Below are positions 12,264-23,651 of a stretch of DNA of 64,000 nucleotides, piece by piece (position 1 is the first letter of the stretch; every line of letters starts with the position of its first letter). The DNA lies in NCBI GenBank assembly GCA_022225965.2, contig JAKJXP020000033.1:310001-374000 (forward strand). Direction: 5' to 3'. Origin of the DNA: Diatrype stigma (Eukaryota > Ascomycota > Sordariomycetes > Xylariales > Diatrypaceae). The notes under the pieces were generated by a model. It searched no databases and had not been told where the DNA came from. It saw only the letters and a program-made list of their open reading frames with translations. Position numbers and translations under genes: made by a program.

Positions 12264-12591
12264 TGTGACAAGGGCTTGTAGGGCTTGGAACGTATAGAAC
12301 AAATCAGCTTATAATTTTGTATGGTTCTTTAGGAGCGTACTGAAGAGCTAAGATTTAGAAGACGTCGAAAGGAATTCGATGAAGTATTTATATACAGCAA
12401 TTTGCGAGTACGTATTAATACGTATCCTTTATTTCCAGCTTCCGCGGCTTCCGTTGTTATAACCTTAATGGCTATATTAAGCAAAAATATATTTTAATAC
12501 TTTCTGTAATAAGAAATAAAATGCATTTTAATATATCCTATAATTAATAATAACTGCAATTATTATTAATTCGGAATGCCTCCGTATAATA
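12264..12591 (-). repeat. left LTR (3' LTR in transcription sense)
   Basis: This 328-bp LTR begins TGTGACAAGG on the + strand. Compared with the right copy, it is almost unmutated from 12264 to about 12440; three sites there carry the RIP-type base. From 12455 to the end it carries nearly every C-to-T and G-to-A difference. It is therefore clean outside and mutated inside. Confidence 0.92.
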
Positions 12592-12713
12592 CTATTTCTT
12601 CTTTTTTTAAAGCTTATTCTTAAACGACGAAGCCTAAATCGGAAATAATGTAAAAAACAGAATTATCGATATCCGTAAATTAATTAACTTACTTAAATGC
12701 TATTAATAAAACA

Positions 12714-12872
12714 GCAAAACAATTTGCTTAGCATTTTCGTTATCGAAATGATTATATAATTCTTAAATCCAGTATTTCTTAATAGGATAATTCTTTTATT
12801 TAATCAAATATTTTACGTATCCTTAAGTTTTTAAAAAGTTCATTATTTTGTTTATTTAGTATTCGTTTGCCT
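12714..12872 (-). pseudogene. chromodomain remnant of gypsy integrase
   Basis: Minus-strand translation with stops read through shows GYVKYLIK followed by a K-N-Y-P-I patch, an aromatic W, and a Y-N-H-F-D segment. This is the order of a chromodomain (aromatic cage region, WxxY, W, terminal helix). Chromodomains of chromoviral integrases target insertion to modified chromatin. RIP has introduced stops, including one in the KWK motif. Confidence 0.7.
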
Positions 12873-13521
12873 TAATTGGTATAGCATTTCGTAAAACCTA
12901 ATTAAGGTTAGGCGGTATTTAATTATTAACGCGGTATAGTTTAATAAGCGATATATAAAACGTATTATAAATTCTTTAATTTTTAAATAACGTAAGTTTA
13001 ATAGCAATAAAGGAAATTATTTTTTGGATTTTATATGGTTCTTATATTTTTTTATTTAGCTTTTTAACGGAACGTTTCGTTTTAATGTTTTTATTATTAA
13101 ATATAACCAATTGTTTTTTTTTTAAAAAAGGTATTTTTTTCCGTTTTTTATCGGCCCAATGCTTTATTTTCTTTTTGTTTTTTTCTAGGTATTTCTAAGC
13201 GTTTTTATATACCTGGATTATTTAATATGCGTATATTTAATTACCTGGATTACAAAAAAAGCTAAATAATGGGTTATATATTATAGGATAATAGCTATAA
13301 TTAGCATAAAAAAAAGTTATATACATAAAGGCTAATTTGGCATTGTTATATGCGAATTCGGCCGTAAGTAATAAATCTTTTTAATTAAACATTTCGTAAT
13401 TAACGAAAGCTTTAAAATAAACTTTAAAGGTTTAATTTAATTTTTTAATTTAATCATTCGTTTATAAGTAAAAGGTTATATTTATACGTAACTTGATTCC
13501 TATTAGCTTAAAAAAATCGCG

Positions 13522-13740
13522 TTAAAGATATGCAATAAATCTGGAATCCTTATTCGAGATAATGTCGAGAAATATTTTATATAATTTCCAATAGGATCTC
13601 GCAAAAATTTTAATAAGGTTCGCAGTAATTTTTTTTCTTATTTTGAAAAATATAAAATAAGCTATTTTAATAAAGGAATTTATTATAATCCATATCGAAT
13701 CGCATTTATTAAAAAAAAAGAAATTAATAATGAAATCCAT
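13522..13740 (-). pseudogene. gypsy integrase catalytic core remnant
   Basis: A 72-codon open stretch aligns by eye with the gypsy integrase core. It has the MDFI start, CDSIWIII, KIAYFI, AKIFAR and DIISNKDSRF segments. The Asp expected after MDFI is Asn, and the second catalytic Asp region reads SNKD, both in the direction of RIP. The open frame is a survivor of a longer gene. Confidence 0.85.
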
Positions 13741-15049
13741 AGCGATCGTATGCTATAGGTAATAATGTAGTTTTATGGGTTATAATAAATCATAAGGTAC
13801 GTATTTAAAAACCTTGTTTTATTAATAATCGTAATAGCCGTTAATAAATTTTTAAATTAATGTTTTTAGGTCTGGCTATTAAAAATTCCGTATAATAAAT
13901 TCTAACGTTTTGTTTATATTTATATATTTTGCGATTAAAATATTATATTCGAATTTTATGACTTTTTGTTGGAATTCGAAAGGGACTTAAAGTTTTTTTT
14001 TGCGATATAACAATTCGTTTTTAATTTTAATGTTTTTATTTAGTAATGTCATTTTTTCCATATATATGGGGTCCTTTTTAGTTAAAGACTTGATTTTATT
14101 TATAAATTCGGGATGCCATTTAGGCGTCGAAACGTTATATAGTTTTTCCGAAATTAAAATAACCGAAACTGAAACTATAAACGTAGGTCTTATAAAGTGC
14201 GAAAAATGTTTTTCTTGCAAAACCGACGTAATCGGTTGGTTTTTAATTCCTTTTTTTTAGGCCGATATTAATCTAATCGAAAGAAAATATCGGCCTTTTT
14301 ATTTTGCTTGCCGGGTCGGTAGTTAATAATAAATTAATACGAAAATAACTATTAAATCCATTTTGTTTATTGCTTATTTAATACCTTAATTATTATAAAA
14401 TAAGCGAGGTTTTGGTGGTTTGAAAAGACTTTAATACGATGTTTAGTTTTTTCGAAATATTATTTCCATTTATCGAAAAAGTCGATAATTGTTAACAATT
14501 CTTTATTATGGATTTCGTAGTTTATTTTTGCCGGCGTAAGTTTGCAAAAATAAAAAGCAATTAATCGGAGTTTTTTTTTATTATTTTTTTAAGACATTAT
14601 TGCGCCGATTACGAAATCGGAAGCATTTGTTTCGATATAAACTTGCTTTTTAAGGTCGAAATAAATTAAAATAAGTACTTAAATAAATTTATACTTAAAA
14701 TCGTAAAAGGCATAATTTATTTTATTAATTCATTTTTATAATTTAGGATTTTCTTTATTAACGTTAATAATGGATTTGGCAATATTAAAAAAGTTCTTAA
14801 TAAAGCGACGATAGAAATTTACGAAATTAATAAATTATTGGGACTTTTTAAGAATTTTAAGGGGTTCTTATTAATTAATGCATTCCATTTTGTCTTAAGC
14901 TATGGAAATGCCTTTGCGATTAATAATGTAATTAAGATATTTAATTTCGTATATCGTTCATTTGCATTTATACGGAACAATAACGAGATAATACTTAATT
15001 AATTTACGTAAAACCTTTTTAATTAATTTATTATGTTATTTTTTGGTTT

Positions 15050-15200
15050 TAACGTAAATGAATAAGTTATTAATGTATATTATTAAATTAATATCGATAA
15101 GGTTTTTAAAAATGTTATTTATTATGGCTTAAAAAATAACTGGTATATTAATAAAACCGAAAGGCATTACGGTATATTCGAATAATCCATATTTGCATTT
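15050..15200 (-). pseudogene. gypsy reverse transcriptase core remnant
   Basis: The minus translation gives YTVMPFGF, a stop, AIINNIF, then IIYINNLFIYV. This matches the gypsy RT stretch around the catalytic YxDD box, here YINN at 15077-15066. Both Asp codons are changed to Asn by G-to-A transitions on the coding strand. Confidence 0.88.
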
Positions 15201-16500
15201 AAATATTATTTTTTATTCGTCGCTTTTCCTAATTTTAATTAGGTTAAAGCCTATTTTTAGGTTAATTTTGGTAAACCATTTAGCGGTACGAAATTAGGCT
15301 TGTATTTCGTTAATAAATAAGATTGGATAATAAATAAAAATAATAATAACGTTTAGGCCTCGATAATTAATAACGGATCTTAAAGGATTATTGGGATTTA
15401 GTTTCGGGATAAACATAAAAAGAAAAGCATAAAAGAAGGTTAATTTTTGGATTCGGCCTATATTAAGTATGTTTTTTAATTAGGATTTAAATATGCCGAA
15501 TTCTTTTTTATTTATTATATAAAAAGGTTTTTATAAGGGTATTTTTCTTTTTTGCAAATCGATGGCGTGGTTTTATGGCTTATAATTAAGGAATTTTTGG
15601 CCTGTTTTTTTCGTTATAATGGATATAAATTCTTTAAATTCTTCGGGTATTTTTTTTAACGGATTTGGTTTTTTGTTATTTAATAAATTAGTAACTTAAT
15701 TAATAACGGCATAATTAATATAATTTTTGCGACAAAACTTAAAAGGGAACGTAATTTTATTTGGGCTATCGAAAAAGTTAATAGGTTAATGCATTTTTAA
15801 TTATTAATGGAATAAGATAATATTATATTCGTCGTTTATGCTGCTTAGTTTAAAGTTTAAGCGGAAGAAATAATCCTTTTGGTATCGTAAAATTAAGGCA
15901 TCGGTATAATATCGTTTAGCGTTTTTTACGTAAATAACATCGAAGAATATTATTTTTTTAATTTTGTTTCGTTTAAAAATGGGTAGCTTTTATTGTTAGC
16001 ATTTAAAGAATAACATAACCGGTATAAAATAATTATTGTTTAGAAATATTTTAATAAAATATTCGGAATAATTATAAATTAATATTATCTTAATTAAAAA
16101 TTTAAAGCCGGATTTAGGTTTAGATCGTATCTTTTTTTTAGCATTCGGAAAGATAAAAAAATAAAATTATTTTTATTCTTTATTATCGTTTTTGTTAAGT
16201 TCCTTATTTATCGTTATCGAATCGTCGTTATTAAATCGTTTCTTAATCGTAAAGAGTTTTGCAAAAGAATTACTTATCGGCCATAAAATCCTATGCGATA
16301 CGACGTAAGGGCCTTTTAAAAATCCGAATCGGAATCGTCGAATTCGATTACGAAATACGAATGGTTAGGTTTTTTAAAAGCAACGTCGATTTTAAATTTC
16401 TTTTTGCTGCTTAAGGCCGGCGTATTATTATTTCGTTTGCGCTTAATAAAGGAAATCTTTTCCAATAAGCTAGGCAAGTTTTTGTTTTTGATATTTTTTT

Positions 16501-16551
16501 TCGCAAAACAGGCGAAGGTATAATAATTATTGCAATTACATTTTTAATACG
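16501..16551 (-). pseudogene. gag zinc-knuckle remnant
   Basis: On the - strand, codons with C-x2-C-x4-H-x4-C spacing can be read. The first Cys and the His are now Tyr codons; the other two Cys remain. This marks the nucleocapsid end of gag and fits the element's order, upstream of RT. Confidence 0.5.
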
Positions 16552-19405
16552 AAACCTTATTTTTTTTGCATTAATCGATATTTTTTTGTTTAATACTTTT
16601 TAATGCGGCTAAAATATTAGGCCATTTTTTGTTTTTAGGATTAAATTTAGGCTTTGTCTTTAATTTTTATCGGTTTTTGGGCTGGTTTTTTAAAGATCGA
16701 TTTTGGCCGGAAATAAAGCGAGTTTCTTTGTTTTGATGGTTTTGGCCCGATTTCGAATGTTCCGAAATCGAATCGGGCCTTTTTTTTTTCGACGAAATAC
16801 CTGGATTAAATAATATATTTTCGTAAATTTGTTTTGCTTTTTAAATGGCAGCAAGGAAGTTTTCGTCCGAATTAAATATCGTACTTTGCCGTAAATATAT
16901 TAAGCGAATAATTTCGTCGGGCAAGATTTAAGAAATGTAGTTTTGGAATGTAACTTTAAATTATTAAATTACTTTATTAAGGTCGAAAAATTCGGTAAAA
17001 TATTAAACCGTATTCCCTTAATAAATAAGGCTTTTTATTTTTTTAACGTTCCGATGCTTTTTTAAGAAGTCCTTAAATCGTTTCGTAATGGCTATAACGT
17101 AGCCATTTTAACGGTCCGTTAATTTTATTCGTTTAATTTAGTTAAAACGTTATTAATGCCAGGTTTGGGCTTTATTTATAAATAACGATTTAATCCAATT
17201 AATGCGGTAATAGTCCTAAGAAAAACTTTCCGTATATGTTTTAAAGTATGATTTTATTTTAATTTATTAAGGTTTAAACTTAAATAAGTCCTTTTTATTA
17301 TAAGTTTAAGGCTTATTAAGTTAAACCGGATTAATAATAACGAAAACGGGGCGACCGAGTTTTTTTAAGGCTAAAATAAGTTTATTTTGTTATTTTTTTA
17401 ATTTAGGTTTATCCGGGATTCGTCGTAAAAACCCTTAGAAAGGTTTTTTTTTAAGCGGCGGCGACGGCGGTTTTTTTTGGTTATTTGATTCATTATTATC
17501 GTTAAAATTAAAATTTGGGTCGCCTAATGCGCTTGGATTTCGAAAAGGCGGCGGTAATATTTCTTCGAATTCGTTTTTGCTAAACATAAAGAATAATCCT
17601 TTCGACGTATCGAACTATTAACGAATACTTTATGCCGTTTTTTTGGCCTGGATTATTTGAAGTGCTTTATTAATAAGGGAATTCTTAATTCTGGCTTTAA
17701 AATTAAAATATTTTAATATAAAAGCTTTGGTTTTTAAAATGCCAAGGGTTCGAAACGAAAAGAATTAATTAACGAAACAATTAAAAAGTAAACGTATTGC
17801 GGTATATTATTTAATTTATTATAAAATAAAGTTTATATCGATAACGGCATAAGGATTAAATTTAAGCTGTCGTTAAAACTTTATTAATACGTTTTAAATA
17901 TAAAACCGAAGTTTTTCGATTTACCGGCGTATTTATCGGTTAATATTGGCCGGATCGAAATATTTTCGGGCAAGAAAGTCGTTAATTTGGCTTTTTTTTT
18001 GAATTGCTTATTCGTTTACGTTCGATTTAAACGCTTAGGTTTTAAATATGCGTTTTTCGATTTTAAGTAATGCTTAATAATGGCTATCGGCGATTTATTC
18101 GAAACGCGTAATGGCTTATTAACGAACTTTATTATTTCGAACGAATTTAGCGATAATTCCTTAAACCTTTTAAAAAAATTAATAGCTGGCTTTAATTATT
18201 TTATTTTGGAACCCAACGATTTGTTTTTCGATAATATAATAACTTTTACGATAAAGCTATAAAATTTAGCGATAGTTTTTTGTTATAATGTTATATTATT
18301 TTTCGATATTTTTAATAATAATTTAATTACGGTTTTTAATTTACTGGATAAACGTAACGAGGTTATAATAAATCTAGCCGATATCGTAATATAAAGTAAT
18401 TAATTATTCCGGAAAGTTGCGAATATTAATTTGGAATATTAAGGATTCGTTCCCGGATTTGCTTATAATTATATTATAAATAAGTGGCTTATATAAGGTA
18501 AACGCCGTATTATTTATAAAAAGAATAAATATGGCGGGCGTTATAAATTGAATAAGGATAATAAGTTTAATTAGGAATTTAATAAAAAAAGGATTTTTTT
18601 TATGTAATAACTTTAATTTATCGATTAATTTTAAGATAAATTTTTATTAAAAAAAATAATTTGGAAAATTAAAAGTAATAAAAAAGGAAAGAAATACGTT
18701 TAATAATGAAATTTCCTATTAGTTTTATATTTAGCTAATAAGGAACGTATAATGGCTCGTATTAAGGTTTTGGAATATTTGGAATTTATTTATAATACTT
18801 AAGGAAATATGGGGATTGGCCTGTAGCTGGTTATTTATAGCCGGCTTCCGGATAATTATAAGGTCGGAACCGGATAAATGTATTTTTTAGGGGTAATAAA
18901 TAGGGACTTTCTTTATTTCGGAATTGTTTTTTTCTTTTTTTTCGTTTTTTTCTTCGTTTTTTTTTTCGGAGTCGTATTTTTTTTTAAAGTTCTCGGATTT
19001 TGTATTAAGGGTTTTTGCTTATATTTTTGGAGGTACAAAGGGTTAAGGGTATAAGTTCTTAGGTGCGACCTTATTGCTAGCAGGAAATGGAATAGGGTTG
19101 GAGGCTTATTTATTTAATTATGTAGATGGGGTATGGTCCTTAGCAATTAGGGATGATTGGGTGCTTTGATTAGTTTCAGGTAATTGGGTCTTTTGATTCT
19201 TGGCAATGGAAATGCTCGCCTTATTTTTTGGTTGGCTGGCGATAAGGTCTTGGGATTAAGGGGTTATTATAAGGATAATTGTACCTTTAATAATAAACGA
19301 AATACCAGGTTTTATTAAAGACGTAGCGTTTGGGACTTAGGGTATAATGGTTTGTATTAGTAAGAATGTAAATACGTATATCCTAAAAAGGATATAAAAT
19401 TATAT

Positions 19406-19733
19406 TATAATAAGGGCTTATAAGGCTTGGAACGTATAAAATAAATTAGCTTATAATTTTATATGGTTTTTTAAAAGCGTATTAAAGAGTTAAGATTTAG
19501 AAAACGTCGAAGGGAATTCGATGAAGTATTTATATATAGCAATTTGTAAGTACGTATTAGTACGTATCCTTTATTTTTAGCTTCCGCGGCTTCCGCTGTT
19601 ATAACCTTAATGGCTATATTAGGCAGGAGTGCATTCCAATACTTCCTGCAGTAAGGGATAAGGTGCATTCCAATATATCCTGCAGTTGGTGATAATTGCA
19701 GTTGTTGTTGGTCCGGAATGCCCCTGTGTGACA
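19406..19733 (-). repeat. right LTR (5' LTR in transcription sense)
   Basis: This 328-bp LTR ends in TGTGACA followed by CCGAG. From 19406 to about 19580 it carries most RIP-type changes relative to the left copy. After that it is clean to its end. It would have driven transcription on the - strand, away from the MFS gene. Confidence 0.92.
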
Positions 19734-19738
19734 CCGAG
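19734..19738. repeat. right target-site duplication CCGAG
   Basis: This is an exact match to 12259-12263. Removing the element and one copy restores a continuous upstream region that reaches the MFS ATG 23 bases further on. Confidence 0.92.
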
Positions 19739-19761
19739 GCTATCGTCTTATACAGTTTAGC

Positions 19762-21600
19762 ATGTCTTCCCACAGTCTAAACATCAAAGCTAACACCGAA
19801 CTCATCGAACTAGCACAAAATGAAGCAACAAGAGCGAGCAATGAAGATCGCCGGATCAGAGAGAAGGCTTTGGTTCGGAAGCTGGATTGCTTCATAGCCC
19901 CTGTCATGATGCTGCTCATGCTCATCAGTTACCTTAACCGCGGTAACATAGGATTCGCTGCAACGCAAGGGATGTCAACCGAGATTGATCTCAAGGGATC
20001 CCAGTTGAACGTACGTACTGTACTGGTTGATCTTGGCCTCTTGAACAGTCTTCTTCTGCTAATTTGAAGACCTTTAGACGGCTGTATCTGTGTTCTATAT
20101 CTTCTACATTCTTGCTGAGTTTCCTACTTCGCTTCTGGTCAAACGGCTGCAGTTCAACCGTGTGATTCCCGTAATAACGTTTTGCTGGGGACTGGTGTGT
20201 TTATCTACCGGATTTGTTCGGTCCTTTGGTTCTCTTGTGGTGACCCGCATATTGCTTGGGTTCTTGTAAGGCAACTCTAGTACTGACCCCCTTTGGAAGC
20301 GCGCAGAGCTAACCTATGACTTTACTATAGCGAAGGATGCCTCTTCCCGTCCATGACTCTGTTCTTATGTAACTGGTATAAGCGCGAGGAGCTTGGCTTT
20401 CGCATTGCCTTCCTCTTTAGTGCGTGTGATACTTGGCTTAATACAACAACATTTGTAGTATGCTAACCAAGTCATAGTCGCCTCAGCGCTCTCTGGGGCC
20501 TTTGGGGGGCTTATAGCCTGGGCCATGCTAAGTATGGATGGGGTAGCCCATATCGCTGGATGGCGGTGGTGAGTCTCTCTTCTGTTTTCGCAATGAAACC
20601 AAAGCATTACTTCCTCTAGATGTATTGACACGATGGTTATAGGCTTTACATTATCGAAGGAGGAATAACTCTTGCTTGGGCAGCATGCTGTGTGTTTGTG
20701 GTTCCCAAAAGCTACGAAACCGCATACTTCCTGACCTCTGAAGAGAAGACTCTCATGAGACAGCGTGCCGAGGAGATGGAGGCTTACAGTGGTGGATCTG
20801 GGCACTACGGGAAGGGAGAGATCAAACAAGCCGCCAAGGACTCGAAAAGCTGGATTCACGGAGTCATTCAGATTGGTGTCGTTACCATCCTTTATGGTTT
20901 CGGTACTTTCTTACCCATCATCATAAAGGAAGGGTTTCATTACTCCACCGTACAAGCGCAGTATCTCGTCATCCCTGTCAATCTATGGGGTGCAGTCGTA
21001 TACGGCGTTGGCGCTATCCTATCTGACAAGTATAGATCGAGGTTTCTGCCTCTGATCATATGCGCCCCTTTCGGTATCGCCGGCTATGCCATCTTACTAT
21101 GCGACATCCCCCCAGCAGTACAATATTTCGCTACGTATCTGATTGCCACGGCCTGTTTCTTGTGTACTGGCGGGAATATGTAAGCATCTAACCTCAACTT
21201 TTCTTCTTTCTACCCCCCCATCTTCATCTCTTCTTCAAACCGTAACCCAAAGGAAAAAGACATTCCTCAACTCATCTAATGCATCCATTTCAGAGCCTGG
21301 TTATCTGGGAACTGCGCCCCTGATGGGAAACGCGCTGCTAGTCTCGGTATTTTGTTGAGTTTAACCAATATCGGCGGCGTGATATCAGGGCAGATATATC
21401 AGTCGGATGCTGCTCCTGCATTTACTTTAGGCCATGCATGGTCCCTCGGCTCCCTCGCCTTCGCGTGGCTTGGCTGGTGGGTCGTGAGGTGGGTCTATAA
21501 GCGACGTGATCAGGAAAAGGGGGGAGCTTCAGTCGAGGGGGTGGCCGTGGCGGCTCATGAATTTACCGATCGAGACCCGGAGTTCAAATATCAGATCTAG
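19762..21600 (+). CDS. MFS carrier, allantoate permease / anion:cation symporter (ACS) type
   Basis: Six exons (19762-20010, 20078-20265, 20331-20419, 20478-20568, 20643-21179, 21294-21600) give 486 residues. All five introns have GT...AG ends and hold the frame. The protein follows the fungal Dal5-like ACS layout: a cytosolic charged N-terminus, KLDCFIAPVMMLLMLISYLNR as the first membrane segment, FYIFYILAEFP, GLVCLSTGFVR, CNWYKREE after the loop, ASALSGAFGGLIAW and GWRWLYIIEGG. The second half carries the remaining helices. This family imports small organic anions such as allantoate, tartrate, nicotinate or phthalate by proton symport at the plasma membrane; the substrate here is unknown. 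The start is close behind the gypsy insertion, so its native upstream region is now 7.5 kb away. Confidence 0.9.
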
Positions 21601-21834
21601 TTACGGATATCCAACCTTCTTATAAATTTACCATCAGGTGTATATTAGCAGTTCATAAAAGTGAAGACCTTTGCGAACCTGTACATACATATTTCGTATC
21701 CAAACAAACAAGGACGGGGGCAGAACTGCTTGTTTGGGAGAAGATAGGTTCGATTATCAACAATCGAGCCGCCTTAGGTAACGATTCAATGGCTTCTATT
21801 TCTCGGTATTACCTTCTGGTGATGTATTCTTATT

Positions 21835-23031
21835 TCAGGGAATACTCGAATCATTCTCTTGATCGGGAATAGACATGTCAATAGCCAATTTCCCGCCCCT
21901 TCCCTTGTGGTACTCGTCCACCAGGTCGTTCAGCTTAGACAGAGGGAACGTCTGCACGCTAGCCTTTACGCCATGCTGGGCCGCAAACCACAGCATTTCT
22001 CTCAGCACCCGGTTGCTACCCACGAGGCTGCCCACAATGGATATATCCCGGAACACGATGTCGCGGGCCGAGACGTGGAACCCCCTCTCCGGGAAAGACA
22101 CGACCACGCACTTCCCGTGGTTTCGCAGGAGAGCGACGCCGTAGTCGAAAGCCTTCTGGCTCTCGGGTAGGATAATGACTGCGTCCAGGCCCATGTCTCC
22201 CCTGTCGCTCTTCCCGTCTTCATCCCGGCCCAGCTGGACCGCAACGTCGTTTGCGTCTTCTTCTCTCGCGTCTACTATCCTCGCATTGTCATCTTTGTTT
22301 TCACCACTGGCCTGCGCCACCATGCTCCTCGCCAGCTCCAGAGGCGCATCCGCATTATCCACGCCGACCACCCGGAATCCCATGTGGATGGCAAACTGCA
22401 GCCCAAGGTGACCCAGACCCCCACCGCAGCCGAGAATACCGACGCGCTGCCCCGGCTTTAGTCGGCACCGCTTCAAGGCAGCGTAGACGGTGACGCCGGC
22501 GCACATGAGCACGGCGGTATCCACGGCCGACATGCCGTCCGGAATGGGCGCTACCTGGCGGCCGTCCACCACGGCGTACTCCCGGAAGCCGCCCGGGGCG
22601 CTAATTCCGTTGTTTTGAGAGTGGGGGCAGTACACCGAGTACCCGGGCGCATCCGCATTTGTATCCTCGGAGGTATTCGGACCTGACGCGCACTCGAAGC
22701 AGGTGCCGCAGGGGTGGAACGAACGCCCGGGCACTCCCACCCGGTCACCCACCTGGAACGGCGAAGCAGCGTCTGCGGGTAGGCTAACGACGGTTCCCGC
22801 AAACTCGTGGCAGCCGATGTGTGGGAACGAGCACGGGTAAGGGGGCATCTTTCCAGAGGCCAGCACGTCATCCGTATGACAGTAGGAGGCGGCATCCACT
22901 TTGATCAGAAGATCATGAGGCGATGTAAGTGCTGGAGGGGTAACAGATCGAAGTACATACGGGGTGTTGAACGCTTCAAGGAATTGCGCCTTCATTAAGC
23001 GCGGTAGTTTCGTGATATGAGGGGCCGCCAT
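21835..23031 (-). CDS. zinc-dependent alcohol dehydrogenase (MDR superfamily)
   Basis: This single-exon gene encodes 398 residues. The GroES-like domain has catalytic zinc ligands at Cys51 (YCHTDD) and in GCHE at 74-76, with Cys177 as the likely third ligand. A structural-zinc loop has Cys108, Cys111, Cys114 and Cys135; the last is separated by a longer insert than usual. The Rossmann loop is GCGGGLGHLG at 201-210, followed by VVGVDNAD, whose Asp suggests NAD preference. It oxidises alcohols or reduces aldehydes. It is convergent with the MFS gene (234 bp between ends) and divergent from the MBL-fold gene. The ATG at 23031 is the first in frame; Met13 is an alternative start. Confidence 0.92.
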   Translation of the reverse strand: MAAPHITKLPRLMKAQFLEAFNTPYVLRSVTPPALTSPHDLLIKVDAASYCHTDDVLASGKMPPYPCSFPHIGCHEFAGTVVSLPADAASPFQVGDRVGVPGRSFHPCGTCFECASGPNTSEDTNADAPGYSVYCPHSQNNGISAPGGFREYAVVDGRQVAPIPDGMSAVDTAVLMCAGVTVYAALKRCRLKPGQRVGILGCGGGLGHLGLQFAIHMGFRVVGVDNADAPLELARSMVAQASGENKDDNARIVDAREEDANDVAVQLGRDEDGKSDRGDMGLDAVIILPESQKAFDYGVALLRNHGKCVVVSFPERGFHVSARDIVFRDISIVGSLVGSNRVLREMLWFAAQHGVKASVQTFPLSKLNDLVDEYHKGRGGKLAIDMSIPDQENDSSIP

Positions 23032-23651
23032 GATCGCGTTGGTCTATCTCTGGTCTTCCTGAGTGCTATGATAATCCTGGTGAATATGGCAGTGAGGTTT
23101 ATCTCAGGGTTCGGTAAGTCGCTGGCCACGAGTCTATACCACTTCATAGCTACCTAGTACGCACACATGTACCTACACGTGTTTACATACCAATGTTCCC
23201 AGTAGACCGAATCGTACCCCGTTCGATCCCTCTTTCTTGCACGACCGGGGTGTGGCTAGTACTATACTCACACATATAACAACTACCGACAGTTGTTGAT
23301 CAATCCCCTCCTCAGCTCTTTACCCCCTCTATCTATACTACCTTATCTCCAAGGTAGGATCAAGGTCACATGGCCATGCGTGGGGTCGGGATCGTCTCCC
23401 TTCAATATTGTTATGCGATCGGTATTATACGGCATATATGATATTGTCCGACAAACGATCGTACCAGCGATGAAGCATCTTCTATGCTAGGATCTGTACT
23501 CATCTTCAACTGCTTCAATAGCCCAATCACTCCCAATCGTTGGGTATAGGTGTGTCTTCGGAACGCCTCGATTAAGTACAGGTGTTACCTTATCATTTAA
23601 CAGTGCATTGCTGAAGTTCACATAAACAGCCGCCGTTCATTGACAAACATA
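23032..23651. promoter_or_regulatory. shared intergenic region, alcohol dehydrogenase and MBL-fold genes
   Basis: These 620 bases separate two divergent start codons and must hold both promoters. They are rich in short palindromic patches (for example ACACGTGT near 23176) that could be bHLH/bZIP-type sites. Nothing coding is seen. Confidence 0.5.

Larger units (their letters stand above)
12264..19733 (-). mobile_element. complete RIP-killed Ty3/gypsy retrotransposon (chromovirus type)
   Basis: The element is 7470 bp, with 328-bp direct LTRs (12264-12591 and 19406-19733) and a CCGAG duplication on both sides. Coding is on -. Reading from high to low coordinates gives a gag-type CCHC knuckle (16551-16501), RT (about 15200-15050), integrase core (13740-13522) and a C-terminal chromodomain (12872-12714). 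RT before integrase identifies Ty3/gypsy; the chromodomain places it among chromoviruses. Catalytic residues are lost in the RIP direction: RT reads YINN, and the integrase Asp is changed near its start. It lies within a metabolic cluster, 23 bp upstream of the MFS start codon, and is transcribed away from that gene. Confidence 0.93.

Noticed and set aside
13987..14260. Two opposed open frames inside the gypsy element
   Set aside because: Both lie in the RIP-mutated pol region between RT and integrase. The minus frame is part of the element's own polyprotein remnant and the plus frame is its shadow.
23200..23260. tRNA gene suggested by a GTTCGATCC-like B box
   Set aside because: The flanking bases do not form the T stem or an acceptor stem, and no A box fits.
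23640..23651. Upstream start for the MBL-fold gene
   Set aside because: The four extra codons begin with TTG; ATG at 23652 is the normal start.
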